Of a stretch of DNA of 5,287 nucleotides, positions 1-5,013 are shown one piece after another. The notes under the pieces are model-generated. The model did not search any database, had not been told where the DNA came from, and worked only from the letters and a program-made list of their open reading frames with translations. The position numbers and the translations under genes are program-made. Source of the DNA: an uncultured Phycisphaerales bacterium (GTDB lineage: Bacteria > Planctomycetota > Phycisphaerae > Phycisphaerales > UBA1924); the NCBI GenBank assembly GCA_937871415.1, contig CALMQD010000120.1, positions 1-5,287 of the forward strand. Direction: 5' to 3'. Within the stretch, counting starts at the first letter, position 1, and each line of letters starts with the position of its first letter.

Positions 1-1
1 C

Positions 2-217
2 ACGACCACATCGGGCAAGAAGTTCACCAAGCGCGTCGACGTGCCCAAGGGCGACCCGCGCGACCCGATGACCGCCGAGGAGATCGGCGTGAAGTTCCAT
101 GCCCTGGGCGATTCGGTCATCGGCAAAGGCGCGTGCGACAAGCTCGTCGACGCGATCATGCGCCTCGAGAAGATCGATAACGTGCGCGACTTCGCGGCGC
201 TCACCGTCAAGCGATGA
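2..217 (+). CDS. MmgE/PrpD family protein, C-terminal fragment
   Basis: This is the last 71 codons of a gene that begins before the window; reading from base 2 gives one open frame to the TGA at 215-217. The fragment contains 'PKGDPRDPMTAEEIGVKFHAL' in two adjoining pieces (PKGDPRDPMT, then AEEIGVKFHAL), followed by a helical tail ending LEKIDNVRDFAAL. This matches the C-terminal pattern of the MmgE/PrpD family (2-methylcitrate dehydratase and relatives), in which a 'KG.P.NP(M/L)(T/S).EE...KF..L' segment precedes the last helices. Family members dehydrate 2-methylcitrate or related hydroxy-acids in the cytoplasm, but the family also includes proteins of other or unknown specificity. The catalytic part lies outside the window, so the substrate cannot be assigned. 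The gene converges on the DUF4097-like gene, with 46 bp between the stop codons. Confidence 0.8.
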   Translation, partial: TTTSGKKFTKRVDVPKGDPRDPMTAEEIGVKFHALGDSVIGKGACDKLVDAIMRLEKIDNVRDFAALTVKR

Positions 218-262
218 GGCCGCGCTCATCGCACACTCGCGACGACTCCGCGGCCCTCGCGG
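211..262. terminator. Hairpins between convergent genes (possible terminator)
   Basis: Two inverted repeats fill the gap between the convergent stop codons. The first has an 8-bp perfect stem, GCGATGAG (211-218) and CTCATCGC (225-232), around a 6-nt loop, and encloses the TGA of the MmgE/PrpD gene. The second has a 5-bp stem, CCGCG (248-252) and CGCGG (258-262), next to the TAG of the minus-strand gene. Neither is followed by a clear T-run, so rho-independent termination is only a possibility. The position between convergent genes supports a transcript-end role in both directions. Confidence 0.4.
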
Positions 263-263
263 C

Positions 264-1193
264 CTACTTCTTCGCGGGCTCCGATTTCTCCGAAGGCTTG
301 TCGGAAGAAGCCGGCGCGTCCTCAATCAGTTTAACCTTCACGTCGCCGTTGCTGGCCGTGAGTTCGGATTGATCGCCGTCGGTCATCAGTTCGACGACGC
401 GCGCCCGATGGTCTTCCTTCATGGACTTGATGAGGCCGGGGAGTTCGATCCGCACCTCGCCGTTGGCGGTCGAGGCCCGCAGTTCGCCGGCGAAGACCTT
501 GCCCACCGCCAGCGAAACGCCGGCGTTGCTGGTCTTGGCCTTGACCGGCCCCTTGTTGTCGGCCGAAAGGCGGATATCGATCGGCCCGTTCGTGCATTCG
601 ACCGTCACCTCCCCCGAGACCCCCGTGAGCGTCGCGCCGCCGTTGATGGCGCGCCCCTCGACCGAGCCGCGAACGTCGCGCATCTCCGTCTTGCCGTTGG
701 TGACCTCGAACGAGATCGGCCCTTCGTGCCCGCGCACGTTGATCGACCCGTTGTTGACCGACAGCAGCGTCTCGCCGGACGTGTTCGACAGTTTCACCGA
801 ACCGTTGCCCGTGTTCACGCGCAGCGCCGAGGTCTGCGGCACCTCGACCTTGATCGATGCGGACTCGAACGCCTTGCGCTCGCCGTCCGGCCAGTGGATC
901 TCCACGACGAGCGTGCCGTCGGCTTCGCGCTCGGCGGAGAGCTTGGTCTTCCCGGCGCGCTCCTTGTTCTCCGCCTTGATCGTCGCCTTGACGCGGACCT
1001 TGGCGTTTTCCTCGCCGGCCCTGACGACCTCGACATCGCCCGCTTCGTTGCGCACGTCGAGCGCTCGGTCCTTCACGTGGTCGACTTGTTGCGTCTTGGT
1101 CGCAGTTACGTCCGCGATCGCCGGGGAAACCGGCACCCATCCCAGGCAGGCCACAACCAGCATTCCGCTGATCCACCGAGCGTTGAACGACAT
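264..1193 (-). CDS. Exported DUF4097-like beta-solenoid protein
   Basis: The encoded protein has 309 residues. An N-terminal export signal (hydrophobic stretch about 8-20, then SPAIA before D28) suggests cleavage near residue 27; V13-V14-A15-C16 also loosely fits a lipobox, so a lipoprotein cannot be excluded. The rest is rich in short beta strands, each introduced by an Asn-Gly turn: N130, N148, N166, N184, N202, then N223, N244 and N282. The first five are exactly 18 residues apart, typical of a stacked beta-solenoid such as DUF4097/YvlB-like putative adhesin domains. The last 20 residues are a low-complexity Lys/Glu/Ser/Pro tail. There are no catalytic motifs, and a structural or envelope-sensing role is inferred only from related proteins. 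The start at 1193 is supported by GGAG at 1200-1203, 6 nt upstream. The gene is divergent from hmgA. Confidence 0.75.
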   Translation of the reverse strand: MSFNARWISGMLVVACLGWVPVSPAIADVTATKTQQVDHVKDRALDVRNEAGDVEVVRAGEENAKVRVKATIKAENKERAGKTKLSAEREADGTLVVEIHWPDGERKAFESASIKVEVPQTSALRVNTGNGSVKLSNTSGETLLSVNNGSINVRGHEGPISFEVTNGKTEMRDVRGSVEGRAINGGATLTGVSGEVTVECTNGPIDIRLSADNKGPVKAKTSNAGVSLAVGKVFAGELRASTANGEVRIELPGLIKSMKEDHRARVVELMTDGDQSELTASNGDVKVKLIEDAPASSDKPSEKSEPAKK

Positions 1194-1285
1194 AGCAGGC
1201 TCCAGTCACCCCCGACCACGATCCCGGCGTACAAGATACCCGCGGGGCGCCGGAAACGGTTCATGTACCCGCCGCACCCCCTAGA

Positions 1286-1311
1286 ATCTCGGGACCGAGC
1301 CGGTCCGAGAT
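1286..1311. promoter_or_regulatory. Imperfect inverted repeat in hmgA leader
   Basis: The arms TCTCGGGACCG (1287-1297) and CGGTCCGAGA (1301-1310) pair over 10 bp with one bulged G and a 3-nt spacer AGC; A1286 and T1311 add one more pair. The uninterrupted core is GGACCG-AGC-CGGTCC. The repeat starts at the last bases of the candidate -10 box and ends 26 nt before the hmgA ribosome binding site. It could be an operator near the transcription start or an mRNA leader hairpin. A second copy of CCGGTCC follows at 1316-1322, 16 bp after the first at 1300-1306. No regulator is encoded in the window. Confidence 0.4.
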
Positions 1312-1336
1312 GCGCCCGGTCCAAGGCATCGCGATC

Positions 1337-1342
1337 AAGGAG
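1337..1342 (+). promoter_or_regulatory. Ribosome binding site of hmgA
   Basis: AAGGAG lies 8 nt before the ATG at 1351. It is a strong Shine-Dalgarno match and fixes the start of hmgA. Confidence 0.8.
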
Positions 1343-1350
1343 TTTCCCCC

Positions 1351-2682
1351 ATGGCGTATTACATGAAGCTCGGGCTGCTGCCCCGGAAGCGCCACGTGCA
1401 GTTCCGCCGCCCCGACGGCTGCCTCTACTCCGAAGAGGTGTTCGGGACCGAGGGTTTCGTCGGACCCACGACGACGATGTACCATATTCATCCGCCGACC
1501 CAGGTTGCCGGCTGGAAGCCCCTGTACGGCACGAAAGTGGAGTACGTCGAAGAGGACATCATGCGGATGCGCCACGTGAAGAGCGCGCCGGTGAAGGCCC
1601 ACGGCGACTTCGTAACCGGGCGCGTCGTGCTCTTCGGCAACTCCGACTGCGAGATGGCGGTCGGAAACCCCAAGGAGCAGATGTCGTACCACTACAAGAA
1701 CGGGCAGGGGGACGAGTGCATCTTTTTCCACTTCGGCTCGGGCGTCTGCCATTCGATGCTCGGATCGATCCGCTTCGGGCCGCGTGATTACCTGGTGATG
1801 CCCAAGGGCGTCATCTACACGATCATCTGGGACAAGCGGGTCAACGACCCCAAGACCGGCAAGCCGGCGGACGGCGGGCCGTCACTCGAAGACTGTCCGT
1901 TCGGCAAGTTCCTGCTGATCGAGACGGTCAACGGCAGCCACATCCAGCCCCCGCCGCGTTATGTCAGCAAGGCCACCGGCCAGTTCCTCGAGCACGCGCC
2001 GTACTGCGAGCGTGACCTGAAGGTGCCCGAGTTCCCGCTGACGTGGGACGAGCGCGGCGAGTTTCCCGTGCGGATCAAGGCCCGCGACAAGGTGCACGAG
2101 TACATCTATCACTACCACCCGCTCGACATCGTCGGGTGGGACGGGTGCTACTACCCGTACGTCTTCAACATCCTCGACTTCGCGCCGATCACCGGCCAAC
2201 TGCACATGCCGCCGCCGATCCATCAGACGTTCGAGGCGCACAACTTCGTCATCTGCTCGTTCTGCCCCCGCATGCTCGACTACCACCCGCAGGCGATCAA
2301 GGTACCCTACAACCACTCGAACCTCGACTCCGACGAGGTGCTCTACTACGTCGAAGGCAACTTCGGCTCGCGCAAGGGCATCGAGGTCGGCAGCCTGACA
2401 CTGCACCCGCAGGGGATCCCGCACGGCCCGCACCCGGGAACCATCGAGGCTTCGCTGAGCGCGACCTATACCGGCGAACTGGCGGTGATGTGCGACACGT
2501 TCCGCCCGCTCTTCCCGACCAAGGCCGCGCTGGGCCTGGACGACCCGAACTACACCAAGAGCTGGGAGGGCGAGCACTTCCCGGGCCTGACCTCGGGCAA
2601 GGTCCATCTCAACGGCGCGGGCTCGAACGGTCGGGTCGAGGTGCTGCGCCACGAGCACACGGCCAACGTCTGGGCGCCGTGA
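1351..2682 (+). CDS. hmgA: Homogentisate 1,2-dioxygenase
   Basis: The encoded protein has 443 residues, close to the usual length of about 440. It is a cytoplasmic non-haem Fe(II) enzyme that opens the ring of homogentisate with O2 to give 4-maleylacetoacetate, the central step of tyrosine and phenylalanine breakdown. The N-terminus has the family start 'LLPRKRHVQFR' (residues 9-19). A cupin segment runs through FHFGSGVCHSMLG (126-138) and DYLVMPKG (146-153). The C-terminal half holds the metal site: PYNHSN (319-324) with H322, then E329 in SDEVLYYVEG, then LHPQGIPHGPHPG (351-363) with H352 and H358. By alignment from memory to human HGD (H335, E341, H371), the iron ligands should be H322, E329 and H358, and H291 in PPIHQTFE matches the proposed catalytic His292. 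No key residue is missing. It is preceded by AAGGAG and followed by a strong terminator, so it is probably monocistronic. Genes for the next pathway steps (maleylacetoacetate isomerase, fumarylacetoacetase) are not in the window. Confidence 0.92.
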   Translation: MAYYMKLGLLPRKRHVQFRRPDGCLYSEEVFGTEGFVGPTTTMYHIHPPTQVAGWKPLYGTKVEYVEEDIMRMRHVKSAPVKAHGDFVTGRVVLFGNSDCEMAVGNPKEQMSYHYKNGQGDECIFFHFGSGVCHSMLGSIRFGPRDYLVMPKGVIYTIIWDKRVNDPKTGKPADGGPSLEDCPFGKFLLIETVNGSHIQPPPRYVSKATGQFLEHAPYCERDLKVPEFPLTWDERGEFPVRIKARDKVHEYIYHYHPLDIVGWDGCYYPYVFNILDFAPITGQLHMPPPIHQTFEAHNFVICSFCPRMLDYHPQAIKVPYNHSNLDSDEVLYYVEGNFGSRKGIEVGSLTLHPQGIPHGPHPGTIEASLSATYTGELAVMCDTFRPLFPTKAALGLDDPNYTKSWEGEHFPGLTSGKVHLNGAGSNGRVEVLRHEHTANVWAP

Positions 2683-2694
2683 TTCGCCACGGCG
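2675..2694 (+). other. Stem-loop enclosing the hmgA stop codon
   Basis: CGCCGTG (2675-2681) and CACGGCG (2688-2694) form a perfect 7-bp stem around the 6-nt loop ATTCGC, and two further G-T wobble pairs are possible at the base. The TGA stop (2680-2682) lies at the top of the left arm and the first loop base. The true terminator lies 37 bp further on, so this may be an extra mRNA 3' structure or chance in GC-rich DNA. Confidence 0.4.
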
Positions 2695-2730
2695 TTGGCG
2701 GTCGCTGACCCAATGCAGGTCCAACAAAAG

Positions 2731-2759
2731 AAAGGCCCCGGCACGTCGCCGGGGCCTTT
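2731..2759. terminator. Bidirectional rho-independent terminator
   Basis: A perfect 9-bp GC-rich stem, GGCCCCGGC (2734-2742) and GCCGGGGCC (2748-2756), encloses the 5-nt loop ACGTC. It extends to 12 bp with AAA (2731-2733) and TTT (2757-2759). On the plus strand it is followed by TTTTCCTT. On the minus strand it is followed by TTTCTTTTGTTGG, the better T-tract. It lies between the convergent ends of hmgA and the dockerin-tailed gene and should stop transcription from both. Confidence 0.92.
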
Positions 2760-2806
2760 TCCTTGCATGGTGCTCGATGAGGTCCTGAGTCGGGCTCGTT
2801 CGCGCC

Positions 2807-3892
2807 TCAGCAGTTCGGGTTGCCGAAGTTGGCGAACCAGCCGTCGAGGAAGGCGAACAGATCGCCGACACCCACGCCGGGGGTGCCGTCCACGTCCGAT
2901 GCGCATCCCGTGGTGCAACCCGCTCCGAACTCCGCGAACCAGGCGTCGAGGAAGGCGAAGAGGTCCGAGACCGTCACCCCGCCCGTGCCGTCGAAGTCGC
3001 CGGGGCAGGTCGTCACCGCCGGCTCCTGGGTGACGGAGATGTCGTCCCAATAGATGGTGCCCGATGCGCCGTCGTCCGGCGCGTCGAACATGACCACCAC
3101 GATCGACATGTAGCCGGTCCCGCCGATGGGCGGCGTGTAGCAACCCTGCGGGTCGGGGAACTCGGTCTGGTCGACCGTCAGGGTGAACTGCACCCACTCG
3201 CCGTTGGTGGTGACCCCGCCCGGCACATCGCCGTCGATCCCCAGGACTTCCTTCGTGTAGAAGCTGCCGAACTGACCCGCGTAGGTCAGGAAATCGCTCT
3301 TGAAGGAGACCTTCAGGCCGCACTTGGTGCCGATGATCGGCGCATCCGCGGGGATCATGTACCAGCCGGAGATCGTGATCGGGTCGCCGGGCTGCACGTT
3401 GACCGGGTCCGGACCGTGCGGCGTCGGGGTGCCGCTTCCGTTATCGCTCGGGGGCAGGCACGTGTTGTTGTTGGTCGGGTCGCCGTCGAGCTCGGGCTGG
3501 TACGTGTACGCAACCCAGGGCCACGGGAACGACGAAAGGGGCTGGCTGCCGAAACACGCCGTGATCGGCGCCGGCGCGACGCGCAGCCGATCCTCGGTCT
3601 CGGCGCCCTGGAAGTTCAGACCGCCCGCGATCAGACGGATCAGTCCGTCGCCACCGTGCGGCGTCACGCCCGGCGGCATCGCCTGCGGGGCAAAGCCGGA
3701 GGCCGGTGGGAGCACGCTGTGCCAGGTTGCGTCGTTGTACAAACGCCAGCCGCCCGGGCGCGCCGGGTCGCACAACCAAGGCGTTTCGAAACTCGGATTG
3801 AACAACGTCGCGACCTGGGCTTGCGCGGCCGAGTTCAGGGTGCCCACGGCTCCGACGCAAAGCACCAGCGAACAGGCGATCGACCTTTTCAT
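2807..3892 (-). CDS. Secreted carbohydrate-binding-like protein with dockerin-type tail
   Basis: The encoded protein has 361 residues. Residues 1-25 form a clear Sec signal (MKR, hydrophobic core, then AQA before Q26). A region of about 270 residues follows, starting with NPSFE (32-36) and ending with GTIYWDDISVT (278-288); this pairing is typical of jelly-roll carbohydrate-binding modules (CBM4/9/22-like), but I see no catalytic motif. The last 66 residues are two EF-hand-like, dockerin-type repeats: DFDGTGGVTVSD (299-310) and DVDGTPGVGVGD (333-344), each followed by LFAFLDxWFAxFG. Each repeat is flanked by cysteines (C296/C326 and C330/C361). This tail resembles the planctomycete 'GC-type' dockerin anchoring domain. 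A role in extracellular sugar binding or surface attachment is inferred. The start at 3892 is chosen because it opens with the signal peptide and has AAGGAG 6 nt upstream; the frame stays open to an ATG at 4024, but that would add 44 residues before the signal. It follows the ABC permeases on the same strand. Confidence 0.8.
   Translation of the reverse strand: MKRSIACSLVLCVGAVGTLNSAAQAQVATLFNPSFETPWLCDPARPGGWRLYNDATWHSVLPPASGFAPQAMPPGVTPHGGDGLIRLIAGGLNFQGAETEDRLRVAPAPITACFGSQPLSSFPWPWVAYTYQPELDGDPTNNNTCLPPSDNGSGTPTPHGPDPVNVQPGDPITISGWYMIPADAPIIGTKCGLKVSFKSDFLTYAGQFGSFYTKEVLGIDGDVPGGVTTNGEWVQFTLTVDQTEFPDPQGCYTPPIGGTGYMSIVVVMFDAPDDGASGTIYWDDISVTQEPAVTTCPGDFDGTGGVTVSDLFAFLDAWFAEFGAGCTTGCASDVDGTPGVGVGDLFAFLDGWFANFGNPNC
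2832..2962 (-). repeat. Internal direct repeat coding the two dockerin units
   Basis: The 29-nt segments at 2832-2860 and 2934-2962 differ at two positions only. They lie 102 bp apart, exactly 34 codons, which is the period of the two EF-hand-like units. The repeat therefore reflects internal duplication of the domain rather than a mobile element. It encodes the LFAFLD(A/G)WFA helix, the most conserved part of each unit. Confidence 0.85.
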
Positions 3893-3898
3893 GGAACG

Positions 3899-3904
3899 CT
3901 CCTT
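3899..3904 (-). promoter_or_regulatory. Ribosome binding site of the dockerin-tailed gene
   Basis: On the minus strand AAGGAG lies 6 nt before the ATG at 3892. It supports the shorter reading of this gene, starting directly with the signal peptide. Confidence 0.8.
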
Positions 3905-3906
3905 GG

Positions 3907-3920
3907 GATCGTGCACGATC
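3907..3920. promoter_or_regulatory. Perfect 14-bp palindrome in the 5' leader
   Basis: GATCGTGCACGATC is a perfect palindrome that ends 2 nt from the ribosome binding site of the dockerin-tailed gene. As DNA it could bind a dimeric regulator. As RNA it could fold into a 5-bp stem with a TGCA loop next to the Shine-Dalgarno. A pair of GGAGACC direct repeats, 13 bp apart, lies nearby (3938-3944 and 3951-3957). The function is not known. Confidence 0.4.
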
Positions 3921-3968
3921 TGCGAAGGCAAGTGGAGGGAGACCAAGGTCGGAGACCCGGGCGGCCTC

Positions 3969-3982
3969 CGTAACCGCTTACA
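3969..3982 (-). promoter_or_regulatory. Candidate GalR/LacI-family operator
   Basis: The minus strand reads TGTAAGCGGTTACG. The first 13 bases fit the GalR/GalS-type core TGTAANCGNTTAC at every defined position, with the central CG usual for LacI-family sites. It lies 78-90 nt upstream of the start codon of the secreted sugar-binding-like protein and directly next to a candidate -10 box, a position suited to repression. It is also downstream of the sugar ABC permease genes on the same strand. The regulator is not in the window. The family assignment rests on the motif only. Confidence 0.6.
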
Positions 3983-4010
3983 TTGTGCAGCAGGCTTGAT
4001 CTGAACGCAA
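3982..4010 (-). promoter_or_regulatory. Candidate sigma-70-like promoter of the dockerin-tailed gene
   Basis: On the minus strand a -35-like TTGCGT (4010-4005) and a -10-like CACAAT (3987-3982) are separated by 17 bp. The matches are modest (3/6 and 4/6), but the spacing is ideal and the -10 adjoins the LacI-type operator. Transcription would start near 3975, inside the operator, leaving a leader of about 80 nt. The 224-bp gap 3893-4116 holds no gene and no clear terminator for the permease operon, so read-through from the permeases is also possible. Confidence 0.35.
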
Positions 4011-4116
4011 CCCCTTTTTGACACATCCTCCGCGCCGGCTTTCCGTCGCCCGTGGACTATTCAAAGGGCCGAATACAGACCAAACCCCATCCAAACGCAT
4101 TGGCCGAACGGTTTCA

Positions 4117-5013
4117 TCACTTCACGCCTTCCGCCGCGACCCCCTCCACAAAGGTCCGCTGCGCGAGCAGGAACACCGCCAACAGCGGGAGCACGACCAG
4201 CGTGCTCGCCGCCATGAGGAGGTTCCACGGCGTGAGGCCGGCCTTGCTCTGGTAGAGCTGAAGCCCGAGCGCGAGGGTGAAGTTCTCTCGGCGCGTCACG
4301 AAGATCAGCGGCCCGAGGAAATCATTCCAGACGTAGATGAAATGGAACAGCGCGACAACCGCGAGCACCGGACGGCTCAGCGGCAGGACGATCTGCCAGA
4401 AGATCCGCCAGTGCGAGCACCCGTCGAGTCGGGCCGCCTCGTCGAGTTCCCTCGGCAGCCCGCGGAAGAACTGCCTCAACAGAAAGATGTTGAACGCGCC
4501 TCCGAACCACGCGGGGACCCAGAGGGGCAGGAGTGTGCCGATCCAACCCAGCTCGCGGAAGAGCATGTAGAGCGGGATCATGAGCACCGGGAACGGGATC
4601 ATCATCGAGACCAGGACCGTGGCGAAGACCGCCCCGCGCCCGCGCCAAGACACCCGCGACAGCCCGTACGCCACGACCGCGCTGGAGAGCGTCATCCCGC
4701 TCACGCTCAGGATCGCGACGATCAGGGTGTTGCGGAGGTAGAGCGGGAAGGTGATCGTCGGATCGTTCCACACCGTGCGGTAGTTCGCCGCGGCGTTGTC
4801 CAGCACGCTCGACGCGGGCTCCGGCAGCAGCCGCAGGTTCGTCGACGCCGCCTGCACCTCGGGCTTGAGCGACGTCGACACCATCCAGACCAGCGGCATG
4901 AGGAACAGGAGCGCGACCAGTGCCAGCGCCAGGTACACCGCCGCGCGCGACAGCCCGAACCCGACAGACCTGGGGGCGCGAGCGTGCGGGATGGGTGTTT
5001 CGTTCCTGCTCAT
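4117..5013 (-). CDS. Carbohydrate ABC transporter permease, MalG type
   Basis: The encoded protein has 298 residues, an inner-membrane subunit of a sugar importer of the CUT1 class. Six hydrophobic segments are visible, near residues 24-46, 95-119, 127-150, 158-180, 209-231 and 266-285. The cytoplasmic EAA loop that docks the ATPase is well kept: E192-A-A-R-L-D-G at its start and I-V-L-P at 208-211. The C-terminus 'FVEGVAAEGVK' is the usual end of MalG-like permeases. The start at 5013 is chosen because its ATG overlaps the upstream TGA as ATGA, the normal arrangement for paired permeases; an upstream ATG at 5091 would lie inside the neighbour. No good Shine-Dalgarno precedes it, so translation is probably coupled to the upstream gene. 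The substrate cannot be told from sequence; the binding protein and ATPase are not in the window. Confidence 0.9.
   Translation of the reverse strand: MSRNETPIPHARAPRSVGFGLSRAAVYLALALVALLFLMPLVWMVSTSLKPEVQAASTNLRLLPEPASSVLDNAAANYRTVWNDPTITFPLYLRNTLIVAILSVSGMTLSSAVVAYGLSRVSWRGRGAVFATVLVSMMIPFPVLMIPLYMLFRELGWIGTLLPLWVPAWFGGAFNIFLLRQFFRGLPRELDEAARLDGCSHWRIFWQIVLPLSRPVLAVVALFHFIYVWNDFLGPLIFVTRRENFTLALGLQLYQSKAGLTPWNLLMAASTLVVLPLLAVFLLAQRTFVEGVAAEGVK

Larger units (their letters stand above)
1194..1350. promoter_or_regulatory. Divergent intergenic control region
   Basis: This 157-bp gap separates the starts of the DUF4097-like gene (minus) and hmgA (plus), so promoters for both should lie here. 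On the plus strand the best -10 candidate is TAGAAT at 1282-1287 (5 of 6 to TATAAT), 63 nt before the hmgA ATG. No convincing -35 lies 16-18 bp upstream (TTCATG at 1260-1265 is the nearest). On the minus strand TATCTT (about 1234-1239) is a weak -10 candidate without a -35. The ribosome binding sites sit at the two ends: GGAG (minus, 1200-1203) and AAGGAG (plus, 1337-1342). Confidence 0.4.

Noticed and set aside
1253..1262. GAAACGGTTC as a LacI-type site in the hmgA control region
   Set aside because: It fits only a very short symmetric core and such matches are common by chance; it does not share the TGTAA/TTAC arms.
99..1787. Long plus-strand open frame of 562 codons
   Set aside because: It runs antisense across the DUF4097-like gene and overlaps the start of hmgA in another frame. 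Its translation is Arg-rich low-complexity sequence typical of shadow frames in GC-rich DNA, with no domain.
2785..2810. CTGAG / CTCAG inverted repeat over the stop of the dockerin-tailed gene
   Set aside because: A 5-bp stem with a 16-nt loop is too weak to separate from chance; the strong terminator nearby explains transcript ending.
4018..4023. Perfect TTGACA -35 box on the plus strand
   Set aside because: No -10 lies 16-18 bp downstream and no plus-strand gene follows.
3893..4024. Longer start for the dockerin-tailed protein (ATG at 4024)
   Set aside because: It would put 44 basic, non-conserved residues before a proper signal peptide and would cover the operator and promoter; the ATG at 3892 has a strong Shine-Dalgarno.
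4058..4075. Inverted repeat TATTC / GAATA with an 8-nt loop after the permease operon
   Set aside because: The stem is only 5 bp, AT-rich and lacks a T-run, so it is not a credible terminator.
4091..4103. CCAA-ACGCA-TTGG as a second operator
   Set aside because: The arms are only 4 bp, the centre is odd and lacks the central CG symmetry of LacI-type sites, and it does not resemble the site at 3969-3982.
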